Shown piece after piece: positions 25,992 through 35,088 of a stretch of DNA of 64,000 nucleotides (positions within the stretch are counted from its first letter, which is position 1; every line of letters starts with the position of its first letter). Origin of the DNA: Streptomyces sp. NBC_00670 (GTDB lineage Bacteria > Actinomycetota > Actinomycetes > Streptomycetales > Streptomycetaceae). The notes under the pieces are model-generated. The model worked only from the letters and a program-made list of their open reading frames with translations, was not told where the DNA came from and searched no databases. The DNA lies in NCBI RefSeq assembly GCF_036226765.1, contig NZ_CP109017.1, positions 4,961,001 through 5,025,000 of the forward strand, given 5' to 3'. The position numbers and the translations under genes are program-made.

Positions 25992-26891
25992 CTACCGCCC
26001 CAGCGCCCCCAGTACGGCCTCCACCTGTCGTACCGGCTCCGCTCCCGCCACCCGCAGGACGATCGTGTCCGCGCCGGCGGCGGTCAGTTCGCGTACGCGG
26101 TCGGCGGCGTCCTCCGCGCGGCCGGAGACGGTGAAGACCTCCTCCGCCGGGCGGCCGAGCCAGGCGGCCTGGCCCTCCGTGTGCGGGCGGAGGGTCTCGG
26201 CGGCGCGGGCCGGGTCGTCGTCCACGCAGGTGAAGGCGAGCACCGTCAGGGTGTGGTCCGGGCCCGCGCCGCCCTTGGTGACCAGCGCCCGGGCCGACTC
26301 CACCTCGCGGGGGCCGTGACCCTCCGCGATCACCGTGCCGTCGGCGACCCGCCCGGACAGCTCCAGCGAGCGCGGCCGCACCACGCCCGCGACCACCGGC
26401 GGCGGTTCGGCCGGCGGATGCACCAACTGGACGCCGTCCAGCCGTACTTCCCGGCCCGCCAGCTCGACCCGCTCGCCGCGCAGCAGCGCCCGTACGGACG
26501 TGATCGTCTCCTCGAGCAGCGCGAGCGGGGAGCGCGGGGCGACGCCGACCGCCGTCATCCACTCCCGCACGCCGTGCCCGATCCCGGAGACCAGCCGACC
26601 CGGGAACACCCGTGCCAGCGTGGCCAGTTCCATGGCGAGCAGCGCCGGGCTGCGCAGCGGCGCGGGCGTGATCCCGATGCCGACCCGCAGCCGCTCGGTC
26701 GCCCCCAGCGCCACGGCCGCCGCCGACACGCCCCCGTTCCAGCCGAGGTCCTCGACGACCCAGAGGTCGTCCACGCCGAGCGCCTCGACCTCCCGCGCGA
26801 ACCCCGGCAGCCCTTCGGGCGCCCAGTCCCGGTCGTACATCACGCCGATGCGCACGCCGATCCGAGCGCCGTTACGAACAGTCGTCGTCAT
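25992..26891 (-). CDS. LLM-class flavin-dependent oxidoreductase
   Basis: 299 residues from ATG 26,891. The luciferase-like TIM barrel is seen in IGVMYDRDWAPEGLPGFAREVEALGVDDLWVVEDLGWNG, RLRVGIGITPAPLRSPALLAMELATL, and FPGRLVSGIGHGVREWM. Members use F420 or FMN to oxidise or reduce small molecules. The short length and GHGV motif resemble F420-dependent members. Substrate and partner genes are unknown; the upstream 168 bp hold nothing notable. Confidence 0.87.
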   Translation of the reverse strand: MTTTVRNGARIGVRIGVMYDRDWAPEGLPGFAREVEALGVDDLWVVEDLGWNGGVSAAAVALGATERLRVGIGITPAPLRSPALLAMELATLARVFPGRLVSGIGHGVREWMTAVGVAPRSPLALLEETITSVRALLRGERVELAGREVRLDGVQLVHPPAEPPPVVAGVVRPRSLELSGRVADGTVIAEGHGPREVESARALVTKGGAGPDHTLTVLAFTCVDDDPARAAETLRPHTEGQAAWLGRPAEEVFTVSGRAEDAADRVRELTAAGADTIVLRVAGAEPVRQVEAVLGALGR

Positions 26892-27059
26892 GGACGGCAA
26901 CCTATGCGCCGTTCGGCGGGATGATCAACGCTCGGGACACCGTCGGCAACCGTTCCCGCCTCCGCCACCGCGCCCACGCCCGGCATTCACCGCGCCTCAG
27001 CACGCTCGGCACGACATCCCGGCAGGTCACGGGCACCCCACCGCGCAGCGGGAGCTGAC

Positions 27060-28796
27060 ATGGCACACAGCGGCAACGGACACCACCACCATCACCACCC
27101 CCATGGCCACAGCCACGGGCACGGGCACGGGGGCGCCGAGCCCGACGCCGTCCCGGCCGCCTTCGACATGACCGTTCCCGACGAGGAACTGTCGCCCCAG
27201 CAGCTCTCCCGGCGCGCGATGGTGCGCCGCGCCGGTCTGCTCGGCGCCGGCCTCGCCGCCGGCGGCGTGCTCGGCGGCGTCGGCGCCGGTCAGGCCGCCG
27301 CGCAGACCGCGCCCGCCTCCGACCAGTCCCGCCGGGAGTCCCGCTCCGGCCGCTACCTGTGGCTGGCCGGCGACCACCACATCCACACCCAGTACAGCTC
27401 CGACGCCAAGTACCGCGTCATCGACCAGGTACGCCAGGCCAACGCGCACGGCCTGGACTGGATGGTCGTCACCGACCACGCGAGCGAGCAGCACGCCAAG
27501 ATCGGTGTGGAGAAGGTCAACCCCGACATCGTCGCCGCCCGCGACGCGATCGAGGACACGCTCGTCTTCCAGGGCCTGGAGTGGAACATCCCGGCCGCCG
27601 AGCACGGCACCGTCTTCGTGCACCCCGGCCGCAACGAGGTCGCCGTCCTCAAGCAGTTCGAGGCGACGTACGACGGCGGTCTGAACAAGGCCACCGCGAG
27701 CACGCCGGCCAACGAGGCCCTCGCCATCGCGGGTATCGACTTCCTCGCCGCGCAGGTCCGCCGTCGCAAGGTCAAGGACGCGCTGTTCCTCGCCAACCAC
27801 CCCGCCCGCAAGGGCATCGACTCCCCGCACGAGATCCGCGGCTGGCGCGACGCCCAGCCGGACATCGCGGTCGGCATGGAGGGCGCCCCCGGCCACCAGG
27901 CCGGCGGCCTGCCCGCCCCGCACGGCCCCGGCTCCGCGCGCGGCATCTACGACAACAGCCCCAGTGCCGACTCCTTCGCCGGCTACCCGCTGGAGAGCTA
28001 CCGCACCTGGGGCGGCTTCGACTGGATGACCGCCACGGTCGGCGGCCTGTGGGACAGCCTGCTCGCCGAGGGCAAGCCCTGGTGGATCACGGCCAACTCC
28101 GACTCCCACAACGTCTACGCCGACACCGCCGTACGCGGTCCGAACAGCGACTTCGCCGCCAACGGCCGCTACGACGACCCGGTCTACGGCGGTGACCTCA
28201 ACCTCACCGACACGGACTTCTGGCCGGGCCAGTACTCCCGAACGCACGTCGGCGCGGCCTCCTTCTCGTACCAGTCGGTGATGGACGGCATCCGCGCCGG
28301 CCGCGTCTGGGTCGACCACGGCGCCCTCATCAGCGGCCTCGACGCCCGGCTGCGCGGCGGCGGCCGGGAGACCACGCTCGGCGGCTCGCTGCACGTACGC
28401 AAGGGCAGCAAGGTCGACCTGGTCGTCGAGATCAGCTTGGCCAACGGCCCCAACTGGGCCCAGTTCACGCCGAAGCTGGCCCGCGTGGACGTCATCCGGG
28501 GCGCGGTCACCGGTGCCGTCTCCGACAAGGACACGTTCACGACACCGGACACGAAGGTGGTCAAGTCCTTCGAGGTCAACAAGGCCACGGGCACCGTCCG
28601 CCTGACGTACTCGCTCGGCCGCGTCGACCGTCCGGTGTACGTGCGGCTGCGCGGGACGGACGGCAACCGGTCGGCGGTCGGGGTGCACGGGGCGGCTGTG
28701 GACCCGGTGGGCCCGGCGCTGGACGTCGTCGGCGACGCCGACCCGTGGAAGGACCTGTGGTTCTACTCCAACCCGATGTGGGTCCTGCCCGCATGA
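27060..28796 (+). CDS. Tat-exported PHP-domain phosphoesterase-like protein with His-rich N-terminus
   Basis: 578 residues from ATG 27,060, behind GGGAGCTG. Residues 9-24 are HHHHHHPHGHSHGHGH, a natural polyhistidine segment. A twin-arginine signal follows near residue 50 (SRRAMVRRAGLLGAGLAAGG). The mature part begins with a PHP-domain motif, WLAGDHHIHTQYSSDAKY, and later has VVTDHASEQH, NHPARKG and NSDSHN, which supply histidine/aspartate metal ligands. Such PHP proteins are metal-dependent hydrolases, some phosphatases. The His tract would be in the cytoplasm before export and may bind metal for folding. The next gene overlaps by 4 bp. Confidence 0.85.
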   Translation: MAHSGNGHHHHHHPHGHSHGHGHGGAEPDAVPAAFDMTVPDEELSPQQLSRRAMVRRAGLLGAGLAAGGVLGGVGAGQAAAQTAPASDQSRRESRSGRYLWLAGDHHIHTQYSSDAKYRVIDQVRQANAHGLDWMVVTDHASEQHAKIGVEKVNPDIVAARDAIEDTLVFQGLEWNIPAAEHGTVFVHPGRNEVAVLKQFEATYDGGLNKATASTPANEALAIAGIDFLAAQVRRRKVKDALFLANHPARKGIDSPHEIRGWRDAQPDIAVGMEGAPGHQAGGLPAPHGPGSARGIYDNSPSADSFAGYPLESYRTWGGFDWMTATVGGLWDSLLAEGKPWWITANSDSHNVYADTAVRGPNSDFAANGRYDDPVYGGDLNLTDTDFWPGQYSRTHVGAASFSYQSVMDGIRAGRVWVDHGALISGLDARLRGGGRETTLGGSLHVRKGSKVDLVVEISLANGPNWAQFTPKLARVDVIRGAVTGAVSDKDTFTTPDTKVVKSFEVNKATGTVRLTYSLGRVDRPVYVRLRGTDGNRSAVGVHGAAVDPVGPALDVVGDADPWKDLWFYSNPMWVLPA

Positions 28797-29410
28797 CCAC
28801 CGTGTCGTCACCCGGCGTCCGCACCGTGATCGGTGTGGACGCCGGCTCCGCGCCCCTGCGCGAGGCCGACCACCTGATCCACGACCTGGTGGCCGCCCTC
28901 GCCCTCCCGCCCACGACGATCGCCTGCACCCACCCCGTGCGCACCGGCCCCCGCCCCCACCTGGCGACGACGTTCGCCCTGCCGGACGAGGCCACGGCAC
29001 GGGCGGTGTGGCACCGCCTGGTGGCCCACCTCGCGTCGACCGCCCCGGAGACGGGCGCGGCCTACGCCGAACTCCGCCACGGTTCGCCGGAGTTGGCGGA
29101 CGCGGCGGCCCAGGCCGCCCGGCAGCACGCCCACCGCGAGTCCGGCCGCGCTGTGCTCTACCCCGGCGCGGACACCGTCACCGGCACGGTCACCCTGGAA
29201 CACCTCCTCACCCACACGGCGATCGAAAGGGCAACGATCCTGGGCACCCCCGAACCCCCCGCCCCCACGGCGCAGATCGACACCCGCGCCCACGTACGCC
29301 CCACCTGGCACACCGGCCACCTCACCCTCGCCCTCACCCCGGCCCCAGCGGGCCGCCTGGCCCCGTTCGAGGTCCCGAATCCGACGCCTTGTTGTGTGGA
29401 TCACGGGTGA
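28793..29410 (+). CDS. Hypothetical protein, translationally coupled to the PHP gene
   Basis: 205 residues from ATG 28,793, overlapping the PHP-gene stop (ATGA). It is soluble, with GVDAGSAPLREADHLIHDLVAALALPP near the start, repeated histidines, and a conserved-looking end LAPFEVPNPTPCCVDHG with adjacent cysteines. I do not recognise the family. Coupling suggests it works with, or chaperones, the metal-dependent PHP protein. The terminal CC-DH could bind metal, but this is inference. Confidence 0.7.
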   Translation: MTTVSSPGVRTVIGVDAGSAPLREADHLIHDLVAALALPPTTIACTHPVRTGPRPHLATTFALPDEATARAVWHRLVAHLASTAPETGAAYAELRHGSPELADAAAQAARQHAHRESGRAVLYPGADTVTGTVTLEHLLTHTAIERATILGTPEPPAPTAQIDTRAHVRPTWHTGHLTLALTPAPAGRLAPFEVPNPTPCCVDHG

Positions 29411-29526
29411 GGGAGCGGGACCGGTCTGCCTCATGTGCCGGACGGAGATTGGTCCGGGGCATGCACAATCACAGCTGTCGGTGAGCCAGGCCGGGCACGG
29501 CTGAGGAGCAACGGGAGTGGACTGGG

Positions 29527-29873
29527 ATGACCCTTGTCATCGAATTGCGGCGGGGGTTCCTGTCCTCCCGGACCGCACGGAAGCCAGGGCTGCGTCCCGC
29601 AGCAGGGACGCTGGAGCGGGTAGTCGTCGACGACGAGTTCTGGACGGCCATCGAGCGGCTGGGCCGACACCGGCTGCCGACCCTGCCGGCGTCGATCCCT
29701 ACGGTGACACCAGGCTCAGCGGTGAGGCAGCCGACCGGGTGGTGCGAGAGTTGGAGGACGCGGATCTCACACGGCTGAGAGGTGCGGAGCACAAGGTCAT
29801 GACGACGCTGCTGGACTGGGGGCTCCGTTGCCGCGCGGACGGAGACCTGCGCATCGCCATCTCGGGCGATTAG
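29527..29873 (+). pseudogene. Frameshifted small gene (two frames join near 29,690)
   Basis: From ATG 29,527 the frame gives MTLVIELRRGFLSS ... ERVVVDDEFWTAIERLGRHRLPTL. The sense then continues in the other frame as GVDPYGDTRLSGEAADRVVRELEDADLTRLRGAEHK ... ISGD, ending at 29,873. Both halves are protein-like while their continuations in frame are Pro/Ser/Arg noise. One base gained or lost near 29,690 explains this. It may be a real pseudogene or a sequence error. The product looks like a small hypothetical protein of ~115 residues. Confidence 0.55.
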
Positions 29874-29949
29874 CCCGCGACGCTCCATCGTCTGAGCGTC
29901 GGTACGGGTGCCCGCTGACCGACGCGGAGTGAGTCCCCGCACCGCCGGC

Positions 29950-30399
29950 TCAGCACATTGCGCCGCACTCCGCCCACACCGTCTTGCCCGGCCCGTTGAC
30001 GCGGGGTTCCGCGCCCCAGCGGTCGGACAGGGCCGCGACGAGGAGGAGGCCGCGTCCGGACTCCTGGTCACCGGGCGGTTTACGGAGCGACAGCAGCGGT
30101 ACGCGCTCGCCGCGCGCGTCGGACACCTCGACGCGCACGAGCCGCCCGGTGGCGACGAGCCGCACGGCGAAGTCCCGCCCCGGCACGCACCCGTGCCGTA
30201 CGGCGTTGGCGACGAGCTCGGCGGTGACGAGCGTGACGGTCTCGTTGACGTCCGAGCCGTACGGGAAGCCCCAGGCATCGAGCCGGTGCGCCACGAGCCG
30301 CCGCGCGAGCCGCGCGCCGCGCGGGGTGGAGGTGAACCGCATGGCGAACTCAAGGCGTGCGGCGACCGGTTCCGTGACGGGGGAGGGGTGTTCGTTCAT
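29950..30399 (-). CDS. RsbW-like ATP-binding regulatory kinase
   Basis: 149 residues from ATG 30,399 (MNEHPSPVTEP). The HATPase fold of anti-sigma-type Ser/Thr kinases is seen: VTAELVANAVRHG (N-box), VRVEVSDARGERVPL (G1 region) and GRGLLLVAALSDRWG (G2). It is a single-domain protein, as common in Streptomyces. No sigma or anti-anti-sigma gene is next to it. An oppositely oriented developmental-regulator-like block lies 400 bp away. Confidence 0.88.
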   Translation of the reverse strand: MNEHPSPVTEPVAARLEFAMRFTSTPRGARLARRLVAHRLDAWGFPYGSDVNETVTLVTAELVANAVRHGCVPGRDFAVRLVATGRLVRVEVSDARGERVPLLSLRKPPGDQESGRGLLLVAALSDRWGAEPRVNGPGKTVWAECGAMC

Positions 30400-30805
30400 G
30401 CCCCCACCGTCGACCCCGCGAGCATGCCGCGACGAGCCCCGACGCGCCCACACGCACCCCTGTGGGCATCGGGGCGTCCGGTGTGGGCGACGGGTGGCAG
30501 CCGGCGCGGCAACTGGCATGGCCACCTCATGAGTTGACCGCGTCGTTCCCCACCGGGTCGCGGGAAACCGCGCCCCGGTGCCGCCCGCTGCCCTATAAAT
30601 CCCTGGAGAAAGAACCCGACCAAACCAAACCCCGCGCGCGAGCGCGGTGTTGGCCGCCACTCGTTCGAGTGATGCGAGGGGGGTACGGCCGGAAACGTGC
30701 GGTACGTTCGCCGCAAGTACCCCACACCGGACACAGAACGGCCCCCGGCAGGACGGCAATCCGAACCGAGGGCCTGACCATTCAGGAAGACTAGGACTTT
30801 CCCTC
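30400..30805. promoter_or_regulatory. 406-bp intergenic region with leader hairpin before the HTH gene
   Basis: No gene is seen. CCCTATAAATCCC at 30,591 is an AT-rich -10-like sequence. A stem GGCCCCCGG / CCGAGGGCC at 30,740-30,774 lies in the leader, 31 bp before the HTH start, and is followed by GACTAGGACTTTCCCTC just ahead of the ATG. Confidence 0.4.
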
Positions 30806-31639
30806 ATGGCTGACCCGCAGTCTAACGGGGCGCTGCCCGCGCACCCGTGCCCTCCCCGCCTCCCGAACGCCCCGCGCGCCGGAGTCGTCCACCTCCGCCA
30901 CCGGCACACCGAGCGCTACACGGTGGTCGGCAACCACCTCGCGCAACACCGCGAGCTGTCGGCGACGGCGATCGGTCTGGCCGTCCACATCCAGTCACTG
31001 CCGGACGGCGCCCCGGTCACCGTCAAGGCCCTGGCCGCCCGCTTCAGCGAAGGCGAGACGAGGATCGCCCGCGCCCTGAACGAGCTGGTGAGGGCGGGCT
31101 ACCTGGTCCGCACCCGCACCCGCGACACCACGGGCCGCATCACCACCCGCACGCTGTTCAAGGAGCACCCGGGCGCCACACAACCCCCCGAGCGGAACCC
31201 CTCCACACACAGGGAGCCTCGTACCCCCACCCCGCCCCCGCCGCCTCCTGCCACGGGCCCGGCAGCGGAACTCCTCTCCCGCCTGCGCCTGACCGACCCC
31301 AGGCTGCTCCTCTCCACCCGCGACGTACACGAGCTGGTTCCCGCCGTAACGGCCTGGCTGGCCCAGGACGCGACCCCCGCCCAGATCACCCGCACCCTCA
31401 CCGCCGGCCTCCCCCCGGCCCAGGTCCCCATCCACCACCCGTCCCGCTTCCTGGCCCACCGCCTGACCACGCTGCTGCCACCCCCACTCCCCACGGCACC
31501 CCGGGGCGCCGACAGCCCCGGCTCCCCACGCCCCGCCCCGCTGATCAACTGCGACGGCTGCGACCGCGCCTTCCGCTCCCACGACCTGAAGGCACGCTGC
31601 GGCAACTGCCGCGCTCAGCAGGAACGTACGGCGGCGTAA
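30806..31639 (+). CDS. Helix-turn-helix protein with C-terminal zinc ribbon
   Basis: 277 residues from ATG 30,806. The N-terminal half has a winged helix-like region: LSATAIGLAVHIQSLPDGAPVTVKALAARFSEGETRIARALNELVRAGYLVRTR. This resembles replication-initiator-like or GntR-type helices common in Streptomyces. A Pro-rich linker follows, then a helical domain and a Cys4 ribbon, CDGCDRAFRSHDLKARCGNC. Streptomycetes have multiple paralogues beside XRE/DUF397 pairs. The target is unknown. Confidence 0.78.
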   Translation: MADPQSNGALPAHPCPPRLPNAPRAGVVHLRHRHTERYTVVGNHLAQHRELSATAIGLAVHIQSLPDGAPVTVKALAARFSEGETRIARALNELVRAGYLVRTRTRDTTGRITTRTLFKEHPGATQPPERNPSTHREPRTPTPPPPPPATGPAAELLSRLRLTDPRLLLSTRDVHELVPAVTAWLAQDATPAQITRTLTAGLPPAQVPIHHPSRFLAHRLTTLLPPPLPTAPRGADSPGSPRPAPLINCDGCDRAFRSHDLKARCGNCRAQQERTAA

Positions 31640-31680
31640 CCAAGCAACCGCACACGAGGACGCGACGGAGGCGCCGGCGA

Positions 31681-32538
31681 ATGGACGACGACAACGAAGA
31701 AATCCCCGGCTGCGCCCCCGCCGGCGAAACACCGGCGGACCAGATCCCCGGCGTCCTCCGTGCTTTCGGCCGCCAGTTGAAGCGGTTCCGTCTCCGCGCC
31801 GACCTCGACCGCCCGGCCTTCGGCGCCCTCGTCGGCTACGCCCCGAAGACGATCGCGGCGTACGAACAGGGCCGCCGGGTGCCCCCGCCGGCGTTCATCG
31901 ATCTGGCCGACAACGTCTTGGACGCAGGCGGCGTCCTGGGCGAGATGAAGGAAGCAGTAGCACAAGCTCAGTACCCCGTGTTCTTCCGTGACGCCGCCAA
32001 ATTGGAGGCGGACGCGGTCGAGGTACAGGTCTATGCCAACCAGGCAGTACCGGGCCTGCTCCAGACCGAGGAGTACGCGCGTGCCGTGTTTGGTATGGGG
32101 CGGCCGCTCATGGACGAGGAGACCATCGAACAACAAGTCATGGCAAGGCTGGCGCGGCAGTCCCTCTTCGCTCGGAGGCCGGCGCCCTTGCTGGGCTTTG
32201 TTCTGGACGAGTCAGTGCTGTGCCGACCCTTCGGGGGCAGAGGCACCCTGCGCGGGCAGTTGGAACATCTCCTCCTCGTGGGGCAGTACCGCAATGTGGA
32301 GATCCAGGTGTTACCTCTGGACCGGGAGGACAACGCCGCAGTTGACGGCCCGTTCACGGTCTTGCACTGTGAGAACGGAGACCAGATCGGTTACCTGGAG
32401 GCGCAGGGGCGGAGCACAATCGTCACGGATCGAACCGAGGTCCGCGGCATCGTGTGCCGTTACGGGATCATCCGGGCACAAGCTCTCACCCCGAGTGAGT
32501 CCTTGACCTTCATCGTGAAGTCGCTGGGAGAGATGTGA
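31681..32538 (+). CDS. XRE-family regulator with DUF5753 (WhiJ-like)
   Basis: 285 residues from ATG 31,681. The XRE HTH is near residues 30-75 (FGRQLKRFRLRADLDRPAFGALVGYAPKTIAAYEQGRR). The DUF5753 domain follows (QVYANQAVPGLLQTEEYARAVF ... VGQYRNVEIQVLPLD). Codon 211 is TTA (32,311-32,313), a rare bldA-type codon. WhiJ-like proteins pair with a small DUF397 protein encoded just downstream and influence development or antibiotic onset. Here the DUF397 gene overlaps by 4 bp. Confidence 0.92.
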   Translation: MDDDNEEIPGCAPAGETPADQIPGVLRAFGRQLKRFRLRADLDRPAFGALVGYAPKTIAAYEQGRRVPPPAFIDLADNVLDAGGVLGEMKEAVAQAQYPVFFRDAAKLEADAVEVQVYANQAVPGLLQTEEYARAVFGMGRPLMDEETIEQQVMARLARQSLFARRPAPLLGFVLDESVLCRPFGGRGTLRGQLEHLLLVGQYRNVEIQVLPLDREDNAAVDGPFTVLHCENGDQIGYLEAQGRSTIVTDRTEVRGIVCRYGIIRAQALTPSESLTFIVKSLGEM

Positions 32539-32747
32539 ACTTCGAAAAGACCGCCGACGAGCTGACCCCACTCGTATGGTTCAAGAGCAGCTACAGCGGC
32601 GCACAGGGGGGCGAATGTGTAGAGGTGGCGATCCGCTCCCGCGCTATCCATGTCCGCGACTCCAAGGACACCGCACGTGCCGGGCTGGCCATGGGCGAGG
32701 ATGCTTGGAAGGGCTTCATCCGCTTCGCGGCTAAGCGGTATTCCTGA
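32535..32747 (+). CDS. DUF397 small acidic protein
   Basis: 70 residues from GTG 32,535, overlapping the WhiJ-like gene (GTGA). The family core VWFKSSYSGAQGGECVEVAI ... IHVRDSKD is complete. DUF397 proteins are small partners that antagonise the adjacent XRE/DUF5753 regulator, in the manner of a toxin-antitoxin-like or BldB-type system. A strong hairpin follows the stop. Confidence 0.93.
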   Translation: MNFEKTADELTPLVWFKSSYSGAQGGECVEVAIRSRAIHVRDSKDTARAGLAMGEDAWKGFIRFAAKRYS

Positions 32748-32769
32748 ACCGCAGTCGTACGTGAGTTGT

Positions 32770-32799
32770 CCTGCGACCATTGACGAAACTGGTCGCAGG
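32770..32799 (+). terminator. Hairpin terminator after the XRE/DUF397 pair
   Basis: CCTGCGACCA / TGGTCGCAGG form a perfect 10-bp stem with a 10-base loop, 23 bp after the DUF397 stop. There is no T-run, as is normal for Streptomyces terminators. Confidence 0.75.
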
Positions 32800-32962
32800 G
32801 CAATCTAGGACGGATGGCACCACGTGAACCCGGGCCCCCACGTGGTTCAGTGTGCGAATGAATCACGACACGCGTGCTGGCGTCGACTGCGCTCAATCCA
32901 CGGGGACGTTTGAAACGACGAGTGTTCAGTCCTGTTCAGCCCATTGAGCTCGGATGCGCGCC

Positions 32963-33460
32963 TCATTTCGGCGTGGCTTCCCCATTCCCCCGATAAATGA
33001 TCTTGCCATTCAGCTCCGCGAACCCCAGCGACCGGTAGAAGGCCCGCGCCCCCGGATTGTCCCGGTCCGTCATCCACTCCACGCGGCTGCACCCCGGACG
33101 TGCTGCCGCGATGGTGTGCAACTCGGTCATCAGGCGGGCGCCAACGCCGTGGCGGCGGAGGGAGTCGCGAACGTAGAGCTCCTTGAGGAAGAGGGAATGC
33201 GAGGAGCCGGCCGCCGGCCAGAGGAAGGAGTAGGCGGCGAGGCCCACGAGTCCACCCGTCTCGTCTTCGACGACCAGTGCGGAGGCGAGAGGTGGGGAGC
33301 CGAAGAGAGCTTCTTCCACCTGCGCCCGGCGTTGCTCGAAGGGCTGGATGGCTGTGGACCCGTAGAACCGTTCGATCTCTTCGATCAGCGTGGCCAGAGC
33401 CGCGGTGTCATCCTTCTTGGCGGGGCGAATCGTCGTGCGCGTGGAGGTTGTCGAGGTCAT
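32963..33460 (-). CDS. GNAT acetyltransferase, last gene of the RiPP locus
   Basis: 165 residues from ATG 33,460. The GNAT fold is evident: IRPAKKDDTAALATLIEEIERFYG, FLKELYVRDSLRRHGVGARLMTEL with the acetyl-CoA loop, and AFYRSLGFAELNGKIIY. It lies 84 bp downstream of the radical SAM maturase on the same strand and is likely co-transcribed. It could acetylate the peptide N-terminus or act as self-protection. GNATs are also common stand-alone genes, so membership is inferred. Confidence 0.85.
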   Translation of the reverse strand: MTSTTSTRTTIRPAKKDDTAALATLIEEIERFYGSTAIQPFEQRRAQVEEALFGSPPLASALVVEDETGGLVGLAAYSFLWPAAGSSHSLFLKELYVRDSLRRHGVGARLMTELHTIAAARPGCSRVEWMTDRDNPGARAFYRSLGFAELNGKIIYRGNGEATPK

Positions 33461-33544
33461 CGCTGGGCATCTCCGTACGGTGTTCGTCGTTCGGTTCGTC
33501 GGCTTCAACGGCCGGATCATGCGGCGGGGCACGATGTGGTGCTC

Positions 33545-34699
33545 TCATGGAAGGGCCGTTGCCGTCTGTACGTCGCCCCAGCCGTGGTGTCGCAGGGAGT
33601 TCCGCACATGGCGTATGAGGTATTCCAGGTCCGCGCAGTACACGGACGGGTTTCGATAGCCGTTTGCCGTGCTGAAACGGTGCGGGAGGTAACCACCACC
33701 GCAGACCTCCACCAGCGGGCAACTCTGACACTTCTCCGCGAGAGCCTCTCTCCCGTACAGCCGGTGTTGCAGTTTGGGGTGGTCCAAGGCGTTGTCGAAG
33801 GAGTGCCGGAAGACGTCAAGGCCGAGCCAGGAGGCGCCCTCACCAACGGACCGCAAGGTGTCCACGCCCTCGATGGCGCCGTCGGACTCGATGACGACGG
33901 TTGCCGAGGGTGCCAGGCCGAGTGTCTCCACCGAACCGCGGACGCCCGAACCGAGAGCGACGATGTCCTCCAGCATTCGCACGCTGTGCCGATGGTCCGG
34001 ACGGGAGAGCCAGGCGTCGTAGACGCGGCTCAGCCAGAGCCCGTACTCGGGCACGCCGGGGTCGCCGCGGGGCGGCGGAGCGTCGTGGGTGGCGTGGGGG
34101 AGCCCGAAGTCGATGCTGGGCGGATCGAAGGCGGCCAGGTAGTCGTGGACCTCGACCGGGTCGTTGGCGAGGTCCACCACGGCGAGCAGGCCGGCGAACA
34201 GGTGTGGTCGGGTGCGTAGCAGTCGGATGCCGCGGACGGCCGAGGCGGCGCTCGACCGTGCGGAGTGAGTGAGACGGTGCCGGTCGTTCGCGCTGGGCGG
34301 GCCGTCGAGGCTGACGCCGACCGTCACTTCGTACCGCTCGAAGAGGTCGAGCCATGCCTCGGACAGAAGCGTTCCATTGGTCTGCAGTTCGAAGCGTGCG
34401 GTGAGGGTGTGCGGAATCTCCTCGCGCATGGCATCGAGGAGTCTCGCCAGGTGACGAGGGCCGGCGAGCAGGGGTTCGCCGCCGTGCAGGATCACGTGTA
34501 CGGCGGGCAGGCTGTGGCGTGCGGCGTGTTCCGCGATGCGGCGTGCGGCTGCTCGGGCCACCAGGGCGTCCATCCGGGCGGGCAGGTTTCGCCATGCCTG
34601 GTCGGCGGAGCGGAAGACGTAGCAGTAGTCGCAGTCGATGTTGCAGCGATTCGCGACCTTGAGGACGTAGGACGAGAAGGGCGCCGGCTGTCGGGGCAT
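33545..34699 (-). CDS. haaB: FxsB/HaaB-family cyclophane-forming radical SAM/SPASM peptide maturase
   Basis: 384 residues from ATG 34,699. The radical SAM cluster is ANRCNIDCDYCYVF (CxxxCxxC), followed by HGGEPLL, FELQTNGTLL and VGVSLDGPP, as in FxsB-type enzymes. The C-terminal SPASM region has CQSCPLVEVCGGGYLPHRFS and a later VYC for auxiliary clusters. The known reaction of this group is a carbon-carbon bond between an aromatic side chain and the beta carbon of a residue two positions on, giving a three-residue cyclophane. The likely substrate is encoded 13 bp upstream. The name HaaB is by analogy with the precursor motif. Confidence 0.85.
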   Translation of the reverse strand: MPRQPAPFSSYVLKVANRCNIDCDYCYVFRSADQAWRNLPARMDALVARAAARRIAEHAARHSLPAVHVILHGGEPLLAGPRHLARLLDAMREEIPHTLTARFELQTNGTLLSEAWLDLFERYEVTVGVSLDGPPSANDRHRLTHSARSSAASAVRGIRLLRTRPHLFAGLLAVVDLANDPVEVHDYLAAFDPPSIDFGLPHATHDAPPPRGDPGVPEYGLWLSRVYDAWLSRPDHRHSVRMLEDIVALGSGVRGSVETLGLAPSATVVIESDGAIEGVDTLRSVGEGASWLGLDVFRHSFDNALDHPKLQHRLYGREALAEKCQSCPLVEVCGGGYLPHRFSTANGYRNPSVYCADLEYLIRHVRNSLRHHGWGDVQTATALP

Positions 34700-34712
34700 C
34701 TGCCGCTGCGGT

Positions 34713-34916
34713 TCAGGAGGGACGGGGCCGGATCAGCGAAGCCGCGTGAGTGCCGACGCCGAAGCGGTCCGGCGTGTCCCGCTCGGCTGCGAGGCGCCGC
34801 CGTACGCGCTCGGCGACCTGGTCCAGGACCGGGTTGTCGGTCACTGGGTCGAGGGCGTGACGCGTCGAGAGGGTGAAGGTGTCCAGTGGTAAGGAAGCGC
34901 TCGTGGGTGACGTCAT
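34713..34916 (-). CDS. haaA: HaaA-like cyclophane RiPP precursor peptide
   Basis: 67 residues from ATG 34,916, with GAGAGG six bases ahead. A leader region (DTFTLSTRHALDPVTDN, then VLDQVAERVRRRLAAERD) precedes the core RFGVGTHAASLIRPRPS. The HAASL motif is what I recall for HaaA-type triceptide precursors, in which a His ring is cross-linked. Codon 9 is TTA (34,890-34,892), implying bldA-dependent translation. The maturase begins 13 bp after the stop. This frame continues upstream without start codons of better quality, and the other frames lack the motif. Confidence 0.82.
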   Translation of the reverse strand: MTSPTSASLPLDTFTLSTRHALDPVTDNPVLDQVAERVRRRLAAERDTPDRFGVGTHAASLIRPRPS

Positions 34917-35088
34917 CCAACACCTCTCGTGAGGTCGGCGCCGGGAACTTCGGCGCTGGGCGACAGCGATGGTTGAAACGACAGACCGTTGTGCAACGTA
35001 GCAGTCCTGCGGCACTCGCTGGGATACGGATACTGGCCAGCGCAGCATTGCCCCTGTGCCTGTCCGCGGGAAACGACTGGGACCCGGC

